Assembly (NCBI RefSeq): GCF_019683755.1
Contig: NZ_JADGHT010000010.1
Location: 1-33,201 of the forward strand
Direction: 5' to 3'
Origin: Thermogemmatispora sp.
GTDB lineage: Bacteria; Chloroflexota; Ktedonobacteria; Ktedonobacterales; Ktedonobacteraceae
Length of the DNA: 33,201 nt
The position numbers and the translations under genes were made by a program. The notes below the pieces were generated by a model. It worked only from the letters and a program-made list of their open reading frames with translations, did no database searches and was not told the origin of the DNA. Below are positions 7,947 to 15,704 of the stretch, in pieces. The stretch's first letter is position 1, and every line of letters begins with the position of its first letter.

Positions 7947-9191
7947 ATGCGGGCCGAGATTATTTCTTGTGGCACGGAGCTGCTCCTTGGCCAGATCACT
8001 GATACCAACGCCACCTATCTGGCGCAGAGTTTGAGTGGTTTAGGGATCGATCTCTATTTCGTCTCCCAGGTCGGCGATAATCTGGAGCGCATCGTTGAGA
8101 CGCTGCGTCGGGCCTGGGAACGTTCGGAATTGATTATCATGACCGGTGGCCTGGGACCCACTGAGGACGATCTAACGCGCGAGGCTATCAGTACATTGCT
8201 GGGGGAGAGTATGCAGGTTGACCCTAGCCTGGAGGCCGAGCTGCGCTCCTGGTTCGCCGCTCGTGGCCTTCAGATGCCTGAACGCAATGTCAAACAGGCC
8301 ACCCTGATTCCTTCGGCGCGTCCCTTGCCGAATCCCCTGGGTACAGCCCCAGGCTGGTGGGTTGAGAAAGCGGGTCGCATCATTGTCGCTATGCCCGGGG
8401 TCCCGCGGGAGATGTACCGCATGTGGGAGGCTGAGGTCATTCCGCGCCTCAGTCCCTATACTGGCGGCCTGATTTTCACGCGCATTCTACGGGTGACCGG
8501 TCTGGGAGAATCAACGGTTGAGCAACGTCTGGAAGCCTTCATTCACGCCAGCAATCCGACCGTAGCGACATACGCCAAGAGCGACGCCGTCGATGTACGT
8601 GTGACCGCTAAGGCGGCCAGCCGCGATGAGGCTGAGCGCCTTGTCAGCGAGACCGAGGAGCGTATTCGCGCAGTGCTCGGTGACTATATCTTTGGCGTCG
8701 ATAAGGAGACGCTCCCGGGCGTGGTTGGCTCTATGCTCGCCCAGCGTGCTCAGACCCTGGCGGTGATGGAGAGCTTTACCGGTGGACTCCTCGCCAGCTT
8801 GATCACTGATGTACCTGGCAGCTCGCGCTACTTCCGGGGCGCTCTGGTGGCCTACGGTCGCCCTGCAGCTCTGGAGATGGGTCTTGCTTCAGAGCTGGTC
8901 GAGCAAGCAGGTCTGGTTAGTGAGGCGACAGCGCGCGCTATGGCTCAGCTCGCACGGCAGCGTCTGGGGGCTGACTATGGTATCGGTATCACTGGCGTAG
9001 CTGGTCCTGAGCCGTTCGAGGAGAAACCCGCGGGGACGCTAGCCCTGGCCATTGCAGGACCTGCAGGCTTTGTGACCTCTCGTGGCAGCGGCTGGCGCGG
9101 TAGCCGCGAGGATCAGAAATATCGCTCGGCTCTCGCTGCGCTCAATCTGCTTCGCCTCCATCTGCTGGGCCATAAAAAGGCGCAGGAGTGA
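7947..9191 (+). CDS. cinA: CinA family protein (MoaB-like domain plus degenerate PncC-like domain)
   Basis: The 414-residue protein has the two-domain CinA layout. The N-terminal molybdopterin-binding-like (COG1058) domain shows CGTELLLGQITDTN (8-21) and TGGLGPTEDDLTREA (66-80). This domain acts as an ADP-ribose pyrophosphatase in studied members. The C-terminal domain (about 265-405) resembles the nicotinamide-nucleotide amidase PncC: ESFTGGLL at 275-282, TDVPGSS and GITGVAGP near 347-354. Two PncC signatures are altered. The YSNEAK-type motif reads YGRPAA (303-308), losing its Asn and Lys, and the AGPDGGSEEKP-type motif reads AGPEPFEEKP. I infer that amidase activity is doubtful. The GGAGG at 7930-7934 is 12 bases from this ATG and only 5 from an out-of-frame ATG at 7940 that opens a 20-codon frame. 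Confidence 0.9.
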   Translation: MRAEIISCGTELLLGQITDTNATYLAQSLSGLGIDLYFVSQVGDNLERIVETLRRAWERSELIIMTGGLGPTEDDLTREAISTLLGESMQVDPSLEAELRSWFAARGLQMPERNVKQATLIPSARPLPNPLGTAPGWWVEKAGRIIVAMPGVPREMYRMWEAEVIPRLSPYTGGLIFTRILRVTGLGESTVEQRLEAFIHASNPTVATYAKSDAVDVRVTAKAASRDEAERLVSETEERIRAVLGDYIFGVDKETLPGVVGSMLAQRAQTLAVMESFTGGLLASLITDVPGSSRYFRGALVAYGRPAALEMGLASELVEQAGLVSEATARAMAQLARQRLGADYGIGITGVAGPEPFEEKPAGTLALAIAGPAGFVTSRGSGWRGSREDQKYRSALAALNLLRLHLLGHKKAQE

Positions 9192-9306
9192 GGTGCGGCT
9201 CAAGTCGGCTCTTTTGCTATGGACTGGCAGGCCGGCAGCCCAGGCCAGGCCACTGTTCACTGTGGAGGCCTGGGGGTTCGTTGGGCCTGTGTTCGTTGTC
9301 TGCCCC

Positions 9307-9336
9307 TTGTCAGAGGACCAGCCGGAGTGCTATCAT
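9307..9336 (+). promoter_or_regulatory. Promoter upstream of the Nramp-like gene
   Basis: TTGTCA (9307-9312) and TATCAT (9331-9336) are separated by 18 bp. The predicted start is near 9343, leaving a leader of about 140 nt before the ATG at 9485. I see no recognisable Mn2+ or Mg2+ riboswitch or DtxR/MntR-type box in the leader. Confidence 0.6.
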
Positions 9337-9484
9337 TACCACGCCCTGCCCGCACTCGGAGCAGCAGGCCAGGTTCGACCTGTGCAGGCTGCCAGCGACT
9401 GCAGGAGAGTTATCTATACCCCTCCCCCCACAAGCGGGGCCAAGATGGACAGCACCTTGCTAGCGAAACTGACGCTGGTGCACT

Positions 9485-10819
9485 ATGGAGAGATCTGGCC
9501 AGAAAACAACAGAGCTGCAGCGAAAAGACCGCGCCGCTCGTAGGAAACCGGCGCGGTCGCGTTTTCCTTTTCGCCTAAGCCGCTCCTCACCGCTGATCCG
9601 GCTGCTGGCGGTGCTGGGTCCGGGCCTGATTGCCGCCAATGCTGGCAACGATGCCGGGGGAATCGCGACTTATTCGGCGGCAGGGGCCAACTATGGCTAT
9701 AACCTCCTGTGGGCCCTCTTTATCAGTAGCTTTTTTGTGGCTGTGATCCAAGAGATGTGTGCCCGCATGGGAGCAGTGACCGGCAAGGGCCTGGCCGATC
9801 TGATCCGCGAGGAGTTCGGCGTGCGCTGGACAGCACTGGCTATGCTGGCTCTGCTGATCGCTAATACGGGGATTACCATTTCGGAGTTCCTCGGCATTGG
9901 CGCCAGTGTGCAGGTGCTGGCTCAGGATGTGCATACGCCCTGGCTCTATGTAACTGTGCCTGTCTGTGGTTTGGTGCTGTGGTGGCTGGTGATCAAAGGC
10001 TCCTATCAGCGGGTCGAAAAGGTCTTTATCGCGATGTCGCTGGGCTTCCTCTCCTACATCCCTGCCGCCTTTGTCGCCCACCCCGATTGGGGAGCAATCG
10101 CTCATCAGAGCGTGTTCCCCGATTGGCGCTGGGATAGCGACTATTTGCTGACCGCGGCGGCTCTGGTGGGTACAACGATTAGCCCCTATATGCTCTTTTA
10201 TGTGCAGTCCGCTGTGGCTGACAAGGGTATCCACGCTGGCGAGTATATCTATGAGCAGATCGATGTCTACAGCGGAACACTCTTCGCGACGATCATTTCC
10301 TTCTTTATCATTATCGCCACCGGCGCCACGCTCTTTGTCGCCCACCATCCGGTGAACACAGCGCTGGACGCCGCTTTTGCCCTGCGCAATCTGGCCGGTC
10401 CTTATGCCTCGTTACTCTTTAGTATCGGCCTCTTTGGCGCCTCACTGCTAGCCGCAGCGGTTTTACCCCTCTCGACCGCTTATGCTATCTGCGAAGCCTT
10501 CGGCTTCGAGCGCAGCCTCTCACGCAGCTTCCGTGAGGCACCGGTCTTCCAGGGACTTTTTACAGCGTTGATCGTGCTTGGTGTGCTGGTAACACTGATT
10601 CCTGGTTTGCCCATCTTCCAGGTGCTGATCGTGCTTCAGGATATCAATACGGCCATGTTGCCGATCATCCTGGTCTTTATTATTCTGCTGGTCAACAATC
10701 GCCGCCTAATGGGCAAACATAGGAATTCGTTCCTGTTCAATATTTTCGGCTGGGCGACTGTCCTCTTCGTCTCGATCCTCACCTTGATTCTACTGGCTGT
10801 CAACCTGTTCCATCTCTGA
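9485..10819 (+). CDS. Nramp-family divalent metal transporter, divergent ligand set
   Basis: This is a 444-residue membrane protein with about eleven hydrophobic segments and a basic N-terminal tail (residues 1-38), belonging to the Nramp/SLC11 superfamily. The first segment reads GPGLIAANAGNDAGGIATYS: the canonical DPGN becomes D56-A-G-G59, keeping the Asp but losing the Asn metal ligand. In the sixth segment LVGTTISPYMLFY (228-239) replaces the usual ...MPH..., so Ser233 sits where the soft Met ligand is expected and Tyr235 where His is. Loss of Met and Asn is typical of Nramp-related proteins that prefer or tolerate hard ions such as Mg2+, so the substrate should not be assumed to be Mn2+/Fe2+. 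The start is uncertain: there is no Shine-Dalgarno before 9485, and a terminator-like hairpin lies within codons 15-25. No other in-frame ATG or GTG occurs before the first membrane segment. Confidence 0.88.
   Translation: MERSGQKTTELQRKDRAARRKPARSRFPFRLSRSSPLIRLLAVLGPGLIAANAGNDAGGIATYSAAGANYGYNLLWALFISSFFVAVIQEMCARMGAVTGKGLADLIREEFGVRWTALAMLALLIANTGITISEFLGIGASVQVLAQDVHTPWLYVTVPVCGLVLWWLVIKGSYQRVEKVFIAMSLGFLSYIPAAFVAHPDWGAIAHQSVFPDWRWDSDYLLTAAALVGTTISPYMLFYVQSAVADKGIHAGEYIYEQIDVYSGTLFATIISFFIIIATGATLFVAHHPVNTALDAAFALRNLAGPYASLLFSIGLFGASLLAAAVLPLSTAYAICEAFGFERSLSRSFREAPVFQGLFTALIVLGVLVTLIPGLPIFQVLIVLQDINTAMLPIILVFIILLVNNRRLMGKHRNSFLFNIFGWATVLFVSILTLILLAVNLFHL
9527..9568 (+). terminator. Terminator/attenuator-like hairpin inside the 5' end of the Nramp-like ORF
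   Basis: GACCGCGCCG (9527-9536) and CGGCGCGGTC (9549-9558) form a perfect 10-bp GC-rich stem with a 12-nt loop. It is preceded by GAAAA and followed by GCGTTTTCCTTTT. This is the most classical intrinsic terminator shape on this strand of the window, yet it lies after the proposed ATG at 9485. Confidence 0.6.
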
Positions 10820-10961
10820 TGATCGGCGACAGGTCAGGCTGCCCGGCGCACCCCGCGATCGGTCCGCAGTTTTCTCAGCTTTCCTGGGAGCGATTGGCCA
10901 CTGAGACTGATCAGGCCTTTCCAGTCTCCTCTAGCTCGCTCTTCTCTGCAGCAGACAAGCC

Positions 10962-10990
10962 TTTTTGGCCGACGTGTGCTAGAATAGTAT
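10962..10990 (+). promoter_or_regulatory. Promoter directly in front of the site-2 protease gene
   Basis: TTTTTG (10962-10967) is 17 bp from TAGTAT (10985-10990); an overlapping TAGAAT at 10980-10985 is an alternative -10. With either, transcription would start within a few bases of the ATG at 10995, and no Shine-Dalgarno sequence fits between, suggesting a leaderless or nearly leaderless message. Confidence 0.45.
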
Positions 10991-10994
10991 TACC

Positions 10995-12107
10995 ATGAGT
11001 GGAGCACGAAGCGAAGGAGAAAGACTAGACAGTATGGAGCGCGATCCAGGCCAGGCCCATAGCTCTTCCCCTCAAGTCAGTCGCAGCGAGCTGACTTTCT
11101 CGCTGGAGAGGTCTCTCGACTATACCCATCCTGACTTTTATCGCCTCTCGCCTGACTCACTGTCCATTGACCAGACTACAGCCGCCTCTACCGAGCAGGC
11201 AGCGATGCAGCCCTACCGCGGCCCGGAGGATCTGGCAGGCTATGGCACCGCCACTGCGAGCACGGGCGAGTATGCTTACGCCGCTCGTGTTTCAGCAGAA
11301 GAGAGGGGAAAAGTCTCATCTAGTGGCATTAAGGGAAAAAAGGGATGGGCAGGCCTGGGTGGAAGTCTAGCCGCGCTGGTGGCTTTGCTCCTGAAGTTTC
11401 AATGGCTCGGCTGGCTGCTGAAATTCGGCTGGGCCGGGATCTCTGCCCTTATCTCCCTGGCCTTCTATGCCATGCTCTTCGGCTGGGCTTTTGGCCTGGG
11501 CATTGTGGTGCTGCTCTTTGTACACGAGCTGGGACACGCCCTAGTTATCAAGGCGAAGGGTATTCCTCTTGGAGGAATGATCTTCATCCCTCTGCTGGGG
11601 GCTGCTGTTCTCATGAAGCGTCACCCGCAAAATGCTCGCGATGATGCTGAGATCGGCATTGCCGGTCCGCTTGCGGGAGCGCTCGGCTCTGCTTCCTGTC
11701 TGTTAGTGGCCTGGTTTCAGCCGCTGGGTGTCTGGGCCCCTCTGGCTTACTTCGGTTTCTTTATCAATCTGGTGAACCTGATCCCTGCTCCAATGCTGGA
11801 CGGCGGGCGAATCGTGGAAGCCATTGATCGCCGCCTCTATGTAGTCGGCCTGCTGCTGCTGCTGGCTTATCAGATCTGGCTCTGGCTCAGTGGGGAGTTT
11901 TCTCCCTGGCTGCTCCTCTTGGTGATCATCGGCGCTACCTGGCTCTGGACGCAGCGTAGCGACAATCTCATCCATCCGCAGCATTATTATGCGGTTCCCC
12001 TGCGCTTTCGCCTCGCCATGACAGTGGCCTATTTTGGGCTAATCGCCCTGCTCATCTTCGGCATGTCACTCGCGCAGAGGCTGATGCTCCCTTACTACTT
12101 AGTATAA
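10995..12107 (+). CDS. Site-2 protease family zinc metalloprotease (M50)
   Basis: This 370-residue membrane protein carries the intramembrane zinc protease signatures. HELGH (177-181) holds two zinc ligands and the catalytic Glu178. NLIPAPMLDGG (261-271) supplies the third ligand, Asp269. In the family these enzymes cut membrane-bound substrates such as anti-sigma factors or act in membrane protein quality control; the substrate here is unknown. The first roughly 115 residues are polar, Ser/Thr/Gln-rich and probably a disordered cytoplasmic region. About six hydrophobic segments follow from residue 122. There is no PDZ or CBS domain. The start is the first ATG after the -10 element; a second ATG at 11034 (residue 14) is possible. 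It lies downstream of, and separate from, the Nramp-like gene (175-bp gap with its own promoter). Confidence 0.9.
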   Translation: MSGARSEGERLDSMERDPGQAHSSSPQVSRSELTFSLERSLDYTHPDFYRLSPDSLSIDQTTAASTEQAAMQPYRGPEDLAGYGTATASTGEYAYAARVSAEERGKVSSSGIKGKKGWAGLGGSLAALVALLLKFQWLGWLLKFGWAGISALISLAFYAMLFGWAFGLGIVVLLFVHELGHALVIKAKGIPLGGMIFIPLLGAAVLMKRHPQNARDDAEIGIAGPLAGALGSASCLLVAWFQPLGVWAPLAYFGFFINLVNLIPAPMLDGGRIVEAIDRRLYVVGLLLLLAYQIWLWLSGEFSPWLLLLVIIGATWLWTQRSDNLIHPQHYYAVPLRFRLAMTVAYFGLIALLIFGMSLAQRLMLPYYLV

Positions 12108-12158
12108 CCTCCAACCGCCTGGGGCCAGGCCAATCCCCCTCTCCGCGCTGTCCGATGG

Positions 12159-12368
12159 TCAACGTGCGCTGCGCGGCGGCACTGGCCGCGTTTGCTTTGA
12201 TCCGGTGGGCACAGAGATATCAGCGGCATGAAGACTGGTGACGCACGAGAAGGAAGGGCATAAATATGCCTCACTGGTGCGACGAACTTTAGATTGCTGC
12301 TCCTTTTTGAGCCGGCGTTCTAGCGCTACGATCTTCTCGCTAGCCTCTTCGTGAGAGAGCTGCTCCAT
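12159..12368 (-). CDS. Small hypothetical protein, possible coiled coil
   Basis: I do not recognise this 69-residue ORF. It is listed because its start is well supported: ATG at 12368 with GGAGG (12376-12380) seven bases upstream, behind an A-run, and a candidate promoter at 12434-12461. The first 30 residues (MEQLSHEEASEKIVALERRL...) are charged and compatible with a short coiled-coil helix. The second half is rich in Ser, Pro and Arg with two Cys and looks less like a folded protein, so a frameshift or truncation is possible. It faces the site-2 protease gene convergently. Confidence 0.4.
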   Translation of the reverse strand: MEQLSHEEASEKIVALERRLKKEQQSKVRRTSEAYLCPSFSCVTSLHAADISVPTGSKQTRPVPPRSAR

Positions 12369-12433
12369 TGGGGTTCCTCCTTTTTTATTCTGCCAGCCAT
12401 CGTACCTTGCTGTGCAGGATTCCAGCGGACCTG

Positions 12434-12461
12434 ACTATAGGCAGCGATGGAGCGGCAACAA
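12434..12461 (-). promoter_or_regulatory. Possible promoter of the small ORF at 12159-12368
   Basis: On the minus strand TTGTTG (12456-12461) and TATAGT (12434-12439) are separated by 16 bp. The leader to the ATG would be about 60 nt. Confidence 0.4.
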
Positions 12462-12531
12462 CCATCATGGGCGATGACAACACCAAACGACTGTCTTGAT
12501 CCAGGCAGGCCAGGCCCTCGACCTGCCACGC

Positions 12532-12555
12532 GCCGGCCTCATGCGTGAGGCCGGC
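12532..12555 (-). terminator. Hairpin after the 3-hydroxyisobutyrate dehydrogenase-type gene
   Basis: GCCGGCCTC (12532-12540) and GAGGCCGGC (12547-12555) form a perfect 9-bp stem with a 6-nt loop, 5 bp past the stop codon. No U-tract follows on the minus strand. Confidence 0.55.
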
Positions 12556-12560
12556 CCCCA

Positions 12561-13505
12561 CTAGCTTTGTCTTTGCTCCTGATTGGAGGCGGCACGGCTG
12601 CGCACTTCCACGCCAGCGAGCCTCTCTAAGACCTTGAGCAAAGCAGTATAGTCCTCGCGGCCATAGCCCTGGGCGCGGGCCATTTCATAGAGCTGACGCG
12701 CCAGTCCTGTCAACGGCAGCGGCGTCTGATACTGGGCCCCCAACTCCAGCGCAAGATTCAGGTCTTTTTGCAAGAGGTCGGTCATGAAACCGGGCTGGAA
12801 ACTGCCAGTAAAGGCGCGCATAGGGAACTGATTAGCAAGCTGCCAGTTGGCCCCCGTGCTGACATTGATAATATCAGCCATCAGCTCGACATCAGCGCCA
12901 GCCTTGACCCCCAGTACGAGAGCCTCAGCAGTAGCGGCAGCAATCACTCCTGCCAACATATTATTTACCAGCTTGACCACCTCACCGGCACCAGCAGGCC
13001 CCACATAGAAAATGCGCTCGGGCTTGCCCATCGCCTCCAGCAAGGGGCGGACGCGTTCAAAGACAGCGCGTTCGCCACCAACCATGATGGCCAAGGTGCC
13101 AGCGATGGCCCCCTGTGAGCCTCCGCTTACCGGCGCATCCAAGAAGGCGACTCCACGCTCACTGGCGAGTTGAGCCAGCCGGCGACTCGTTGCCGGTGCA
13201 ATGGTACTCATATCGATGATGATCAGCCCCTCCCGCGCTCCTTCCAGAATGCCATTGGGGCCAGCAACCAGCTCCTCGACATCCTGAGAGGTTGGAACCA
13301 TTGTGATGACTACCTCTACCTCAGTGGCCAGTGCGCGCGGTGAAGAAACAAGCCTGGCTCCTGCCTGGAGCACCTCCTGAACGCCAGGCTTCTCAGGATG
13401 ACGCGCATAAACTGCGACTTCATGCCCGGCCTTGAGCAGATTGAGCGTCATCGGACGCCCCATTGTCCCAATCCCTATGAAGCCGACCTTCATCTTAGAT
13501 ATCAC
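12561..13505 (-). CDS. NAD(P)-dependent 3-hydroxyisobutyrate dehydrogenase-type oxidoreductase
   Basis: This 314-residue beta-hydroxyacid dehydrogenase has the full family signature. A Rossmann motif [12 protein letters not shown] lies at 8-19, the substrate-binding DAPVSGG at 123-129, and [14 protein letters not shown] at 169-182 with the catalytic Lys178. Members oxidise 3-hydroxyisobutyrate (valine breakdown) or reduce tartronate semialdehyde; the sequence alone does not decide. Its position downstream of leucine-degradation genes favours branched-chain amino acid catabolism, as inference. The ATG at 13505 is used; an in-frame ATG four codons later (MKVGFIG) is equally plausible. The gap to the upstream carboxylase gene is 164 bp and holds only a weak hairpin (TTCGG/CCGAA near 13593-13606), so it may be cotranscribed. 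Confidence 0.9.
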   Translation of the reverse strand: MISKMKVGFIGIGTMGRPMTLNLLKAGHEVAVYARHPEKPGVQEVLQAGARLVSSPRALATEVEVVITMVPTSQDVEELVAGPNGILEGAREGLIIIDMSTIAPATSRRLAQLASERGVAFLDAPVSGGSQGAIAGTLAIMVGGERAVFERVRPLLEAMGKPERIFYVGPAGAGEVVKLVNNMLAGVIAAATAEALVLGVKAGADVELMADIINVSTGANWQLANQFPMRAFTGSFQPGFMTDLLQKDLNLALELGAQYQTPLPLTGLARQLYEMARAQGYGREDYTALLKVLERLAGVEVRSRAASNQEQRQS

Positions 13506-13669
13506 GTCCTTTCTCCACCAATCGATCCAGCCCTTGCTGTACTCGCTGGTCAGCCGTAGCTAACTATAGACCTTCGCTGTCCAGCTCCCCGCTTCGGTAA
13601 GCCGAAAACGTTTATGCAGCAGCGCGCGCTAAAGCCGAGGATTTGGCTCTGAGCATGCAATCCCCTTCC

Positions 13670-15703
13670 TCATTGCTCTTGTGCCGCCGCGAGGGCTGCC
13701 GCGTTCTGGTCTGTGCCTGTCTCCACTTCGACGACGACCGCGCCACCCTGGACAACGTCGCCTTCGCGATAATAGATGCGTCGCACGATACCATCATAGG
13801 GAGCTGTGATGACATGCTCCATCTTCATGGCGCTCAGAACAACCAGTACCTGATGCTGTTTGACATGCTCACCCTCACTGACCTGCACTTTGACAATGGT
13901 GCCAGCCATCGGGGCTGTCAAGCTCTGGCCACCGCGCTGTCCACCTCCCCGTAGACTCCTTTCAATAGCTGGCGGCTGGGGTCGCAGCAGGCGATAGAGT
14001 CGTCCCCGCAGCATGACCTGCGTCTCACCGGCCAGACGCAGGAGCTGTACGCGCTCCAGTCGCGTTCCACGCTGCAGGCACAGCGCCCCATCTGGTATTG
14101 ACTGCGGGAGCACCTCCTCCGGCTCACCGCCGTCAACCTGGACCCGCCAACTGCCCCCGCTGCCCGGCAGACGCTCAAGGCGAACCTGGTGCTCCTCTCC
14201 CTCATAGCGATAGCGCAGGAGTCGCCCCTCACCGCTCAGGCGCCAGGCCCCCAGGCGCCGCCAGGGATTGCGCTCACCTGGCTCTTCGGTCAAGACCTCG
14301 GCTAGAGCCGCTGCGCTTAAAGCCAAGGGGAGCGCCGCTGGCTCCTGCAAGGCCCCGGGCTTCAGGAGCTGCTGCTCCTCTAGAAAAGAGGTGAAAGTGA
14401 GGCCCTCACGGAAAGCCGCATTCTCAGTGATCGCATGGAGCAAAGCACTGTTGGTCTTGACTCCGAAGACCGCCAGCTCCTCCAGCAAGGTCCGCATGCG
14501 CGCAATGCTGACAGCTCGCTCTTCGCCATAGGTAATCAGCTTAGCCAGCATGGGATCATAGAACTGGCTCACCTCAGAGCCACTTTCTACTCCGCTATCA
14601 ATGCGTATACCAGGCCGCTGCGGCATTACCAGGCGAAGGATCTTACCTGTAGAGGGAAGAAACTGCTGTTCAGGATCTTCAGCATAGAGACGCATCTCGA
14701 GAGCGTGACCACGGGCGACCAGCTCCTCCTGACGCAGGGGTAATGGCTCGCCAGCAGCGATCAGTATCTGCAGGCGCACCAGATCAAGCCCCATCACAAG
14801 CTCAGTCACGGGGTGCTCAACCTGCAGGCGCGTATTCATCTCGAGAAAATAGAAGTGCTGGTCGCGATCAAGCAAAAACTCTAGCGTACCAGCATTGACA
14901 TAGCCAGCGGCACGGGCAATGCGTACAGCGGCCTCGCCCATTTGAGCGCGCAGGGTTGGCGTTAAGGCCGGCGATGGAGTCTCCTCGACGATCTTTTGGT
15001 GGCGGCGCTGGATCGAACATTCACGCTCGCCCAGATGCACAACTCGCCCGTAGGCATCGGCTAACACCTGAAACTCAATGTGACGAGGCTGCTCTAACAA
15101 GCGCTCCAGAAAAACCGTGCCATCGCCAAAGGCAGCACGTGCCTCGCGCTGCGCCCCCTCGAGCTGTGCCGGAAAGTCTTCCAGCGAGCGCACCACACGC
15201 ATTCCCTTGCCCCCGCCGCCGGCTGCCGCCTTGATCAAGAGCGGTACGCCGATGCGCTCGGCCTCCCGGAGCAGATACTGCGGGTCCTGCTCGGGACCAT
15301 CGTAACCTGGGACAGTTGGTACACCAACCTGCTCCGCCACCCGACGGGCCGCAATTTTTGAGCCCATGAGGCGCATGGCCGAGGCCGGGGGGCCAATGAA
15401 GATCAGGCCTGCTTCTTGACAGGCTTCGGCCAACGCCGGGTTTTCCGAGAGGAAGCCATAGCCGGGATGAATAGCTTCCGCCCCAGCCTGACGGGCCACC
15501 TCAATGATAGCCTCAATGCGTAGATAGCTTTCGCTGGCGGGCGCCGGCCCAATGGGATAGGCTTCGTCAGCTTCATAGACATGCGGCGCATGACGATCCG
15601 CTTCTGAATAGACGGCGACGGTGCGAATGCCCATTGTGCGGCAGGTGGCCATGATGCGGCGGGCGATCTCTCCCCGATTGGCGATTAAAATCTTCTTGAA
15701 CAT
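13670..15703 (-). CDS. liuD: Acyl-CoA carboxylase biotin-carrying alpha subunit (methylcrotonyl-CoA carboxylase type)
   Basis: This 677-residue subunit carboxylates biotin with ATP and bicarbonate and passes it to the beta subunit. It has an N-terminal biotin carboxylase domain: MFKKILIANRGEIARR at the start, HPGYGFLSEN, the ATP-grasp glycine loop KAAAGGGGKGM, and ERECSIQRRHQKIVEE. A linker domain follows, then a C-terminal biotinyl domain with the biotin acceptor Lys627 in SAMKMEH. The start at 15703 gives the canonical MFKK start one base after the stop codon of the hydratase gene; upstream in-frame codons would only add a non-conserved extension. The domain order and its neighbours (a crotonase and a methylcrotonyl-type beta subunit) point to leucine degradation. 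A propionyl- or acetyl-CoA carboxylase role is the alternative. Confidence 0.93.
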   Translation of the reverse strand: MFKKILIANRGEIARRIMATCRTMGIRTVAVYSEADRHAPHVYEADEAYPIGPAPASESYLRIEAIIEVARQAGAEAIHPGYGFLSENPALAEACQEAGLIFIGPPASAMRLMGSKIAARRVAEQVGVPTVPGYDGPEQDPQYLLREAERIGVPLLIKAAAGGGGKGMRVVRSLEDFPAQLEGAQREARAAFGDGTVFLERLLEQPRHIEFQVLADAYGRVVHLGERECSIQRRHQKIVEETPSPALTPTLRAQMGEAAVRIARAAGYVNAGTLEFLLDRDQHFYFLEMNTRLQVEHPVTELVMGLDLVRLQILIAAGEPLPLRQEELVARGHALEMRLYAEDPEQQFLPSTGKILRLVMPQRPGIRIDSGVESGSEVSQFYDPMLAKLITYGEERAVSIARMRTLLEELAVFGVKTNSALLHAITENAAFREGLTFTSFLEEQQLLKPGALQEPAALPLALSAAALAEVLTEEPGERNPWRRLGAWRLSGEGRLLRYRYEGEEHQVRLERLPGSGGSWRVQVDGGEPEEVLPQSIPDGALCLQRGTRLERVQLLRLAGETQVMLRGRLYRLLRPQPPAIERSLRGGGQRGGQSLTAPMAGTIVKVQVSEGEHVKQHQVLVVLSAMKMEHVITAPYDGIVRRIYYREGDVVQGGAVVVEVETGTDQNAAALAAAQEQ

Positions 15704-15704
15704 C

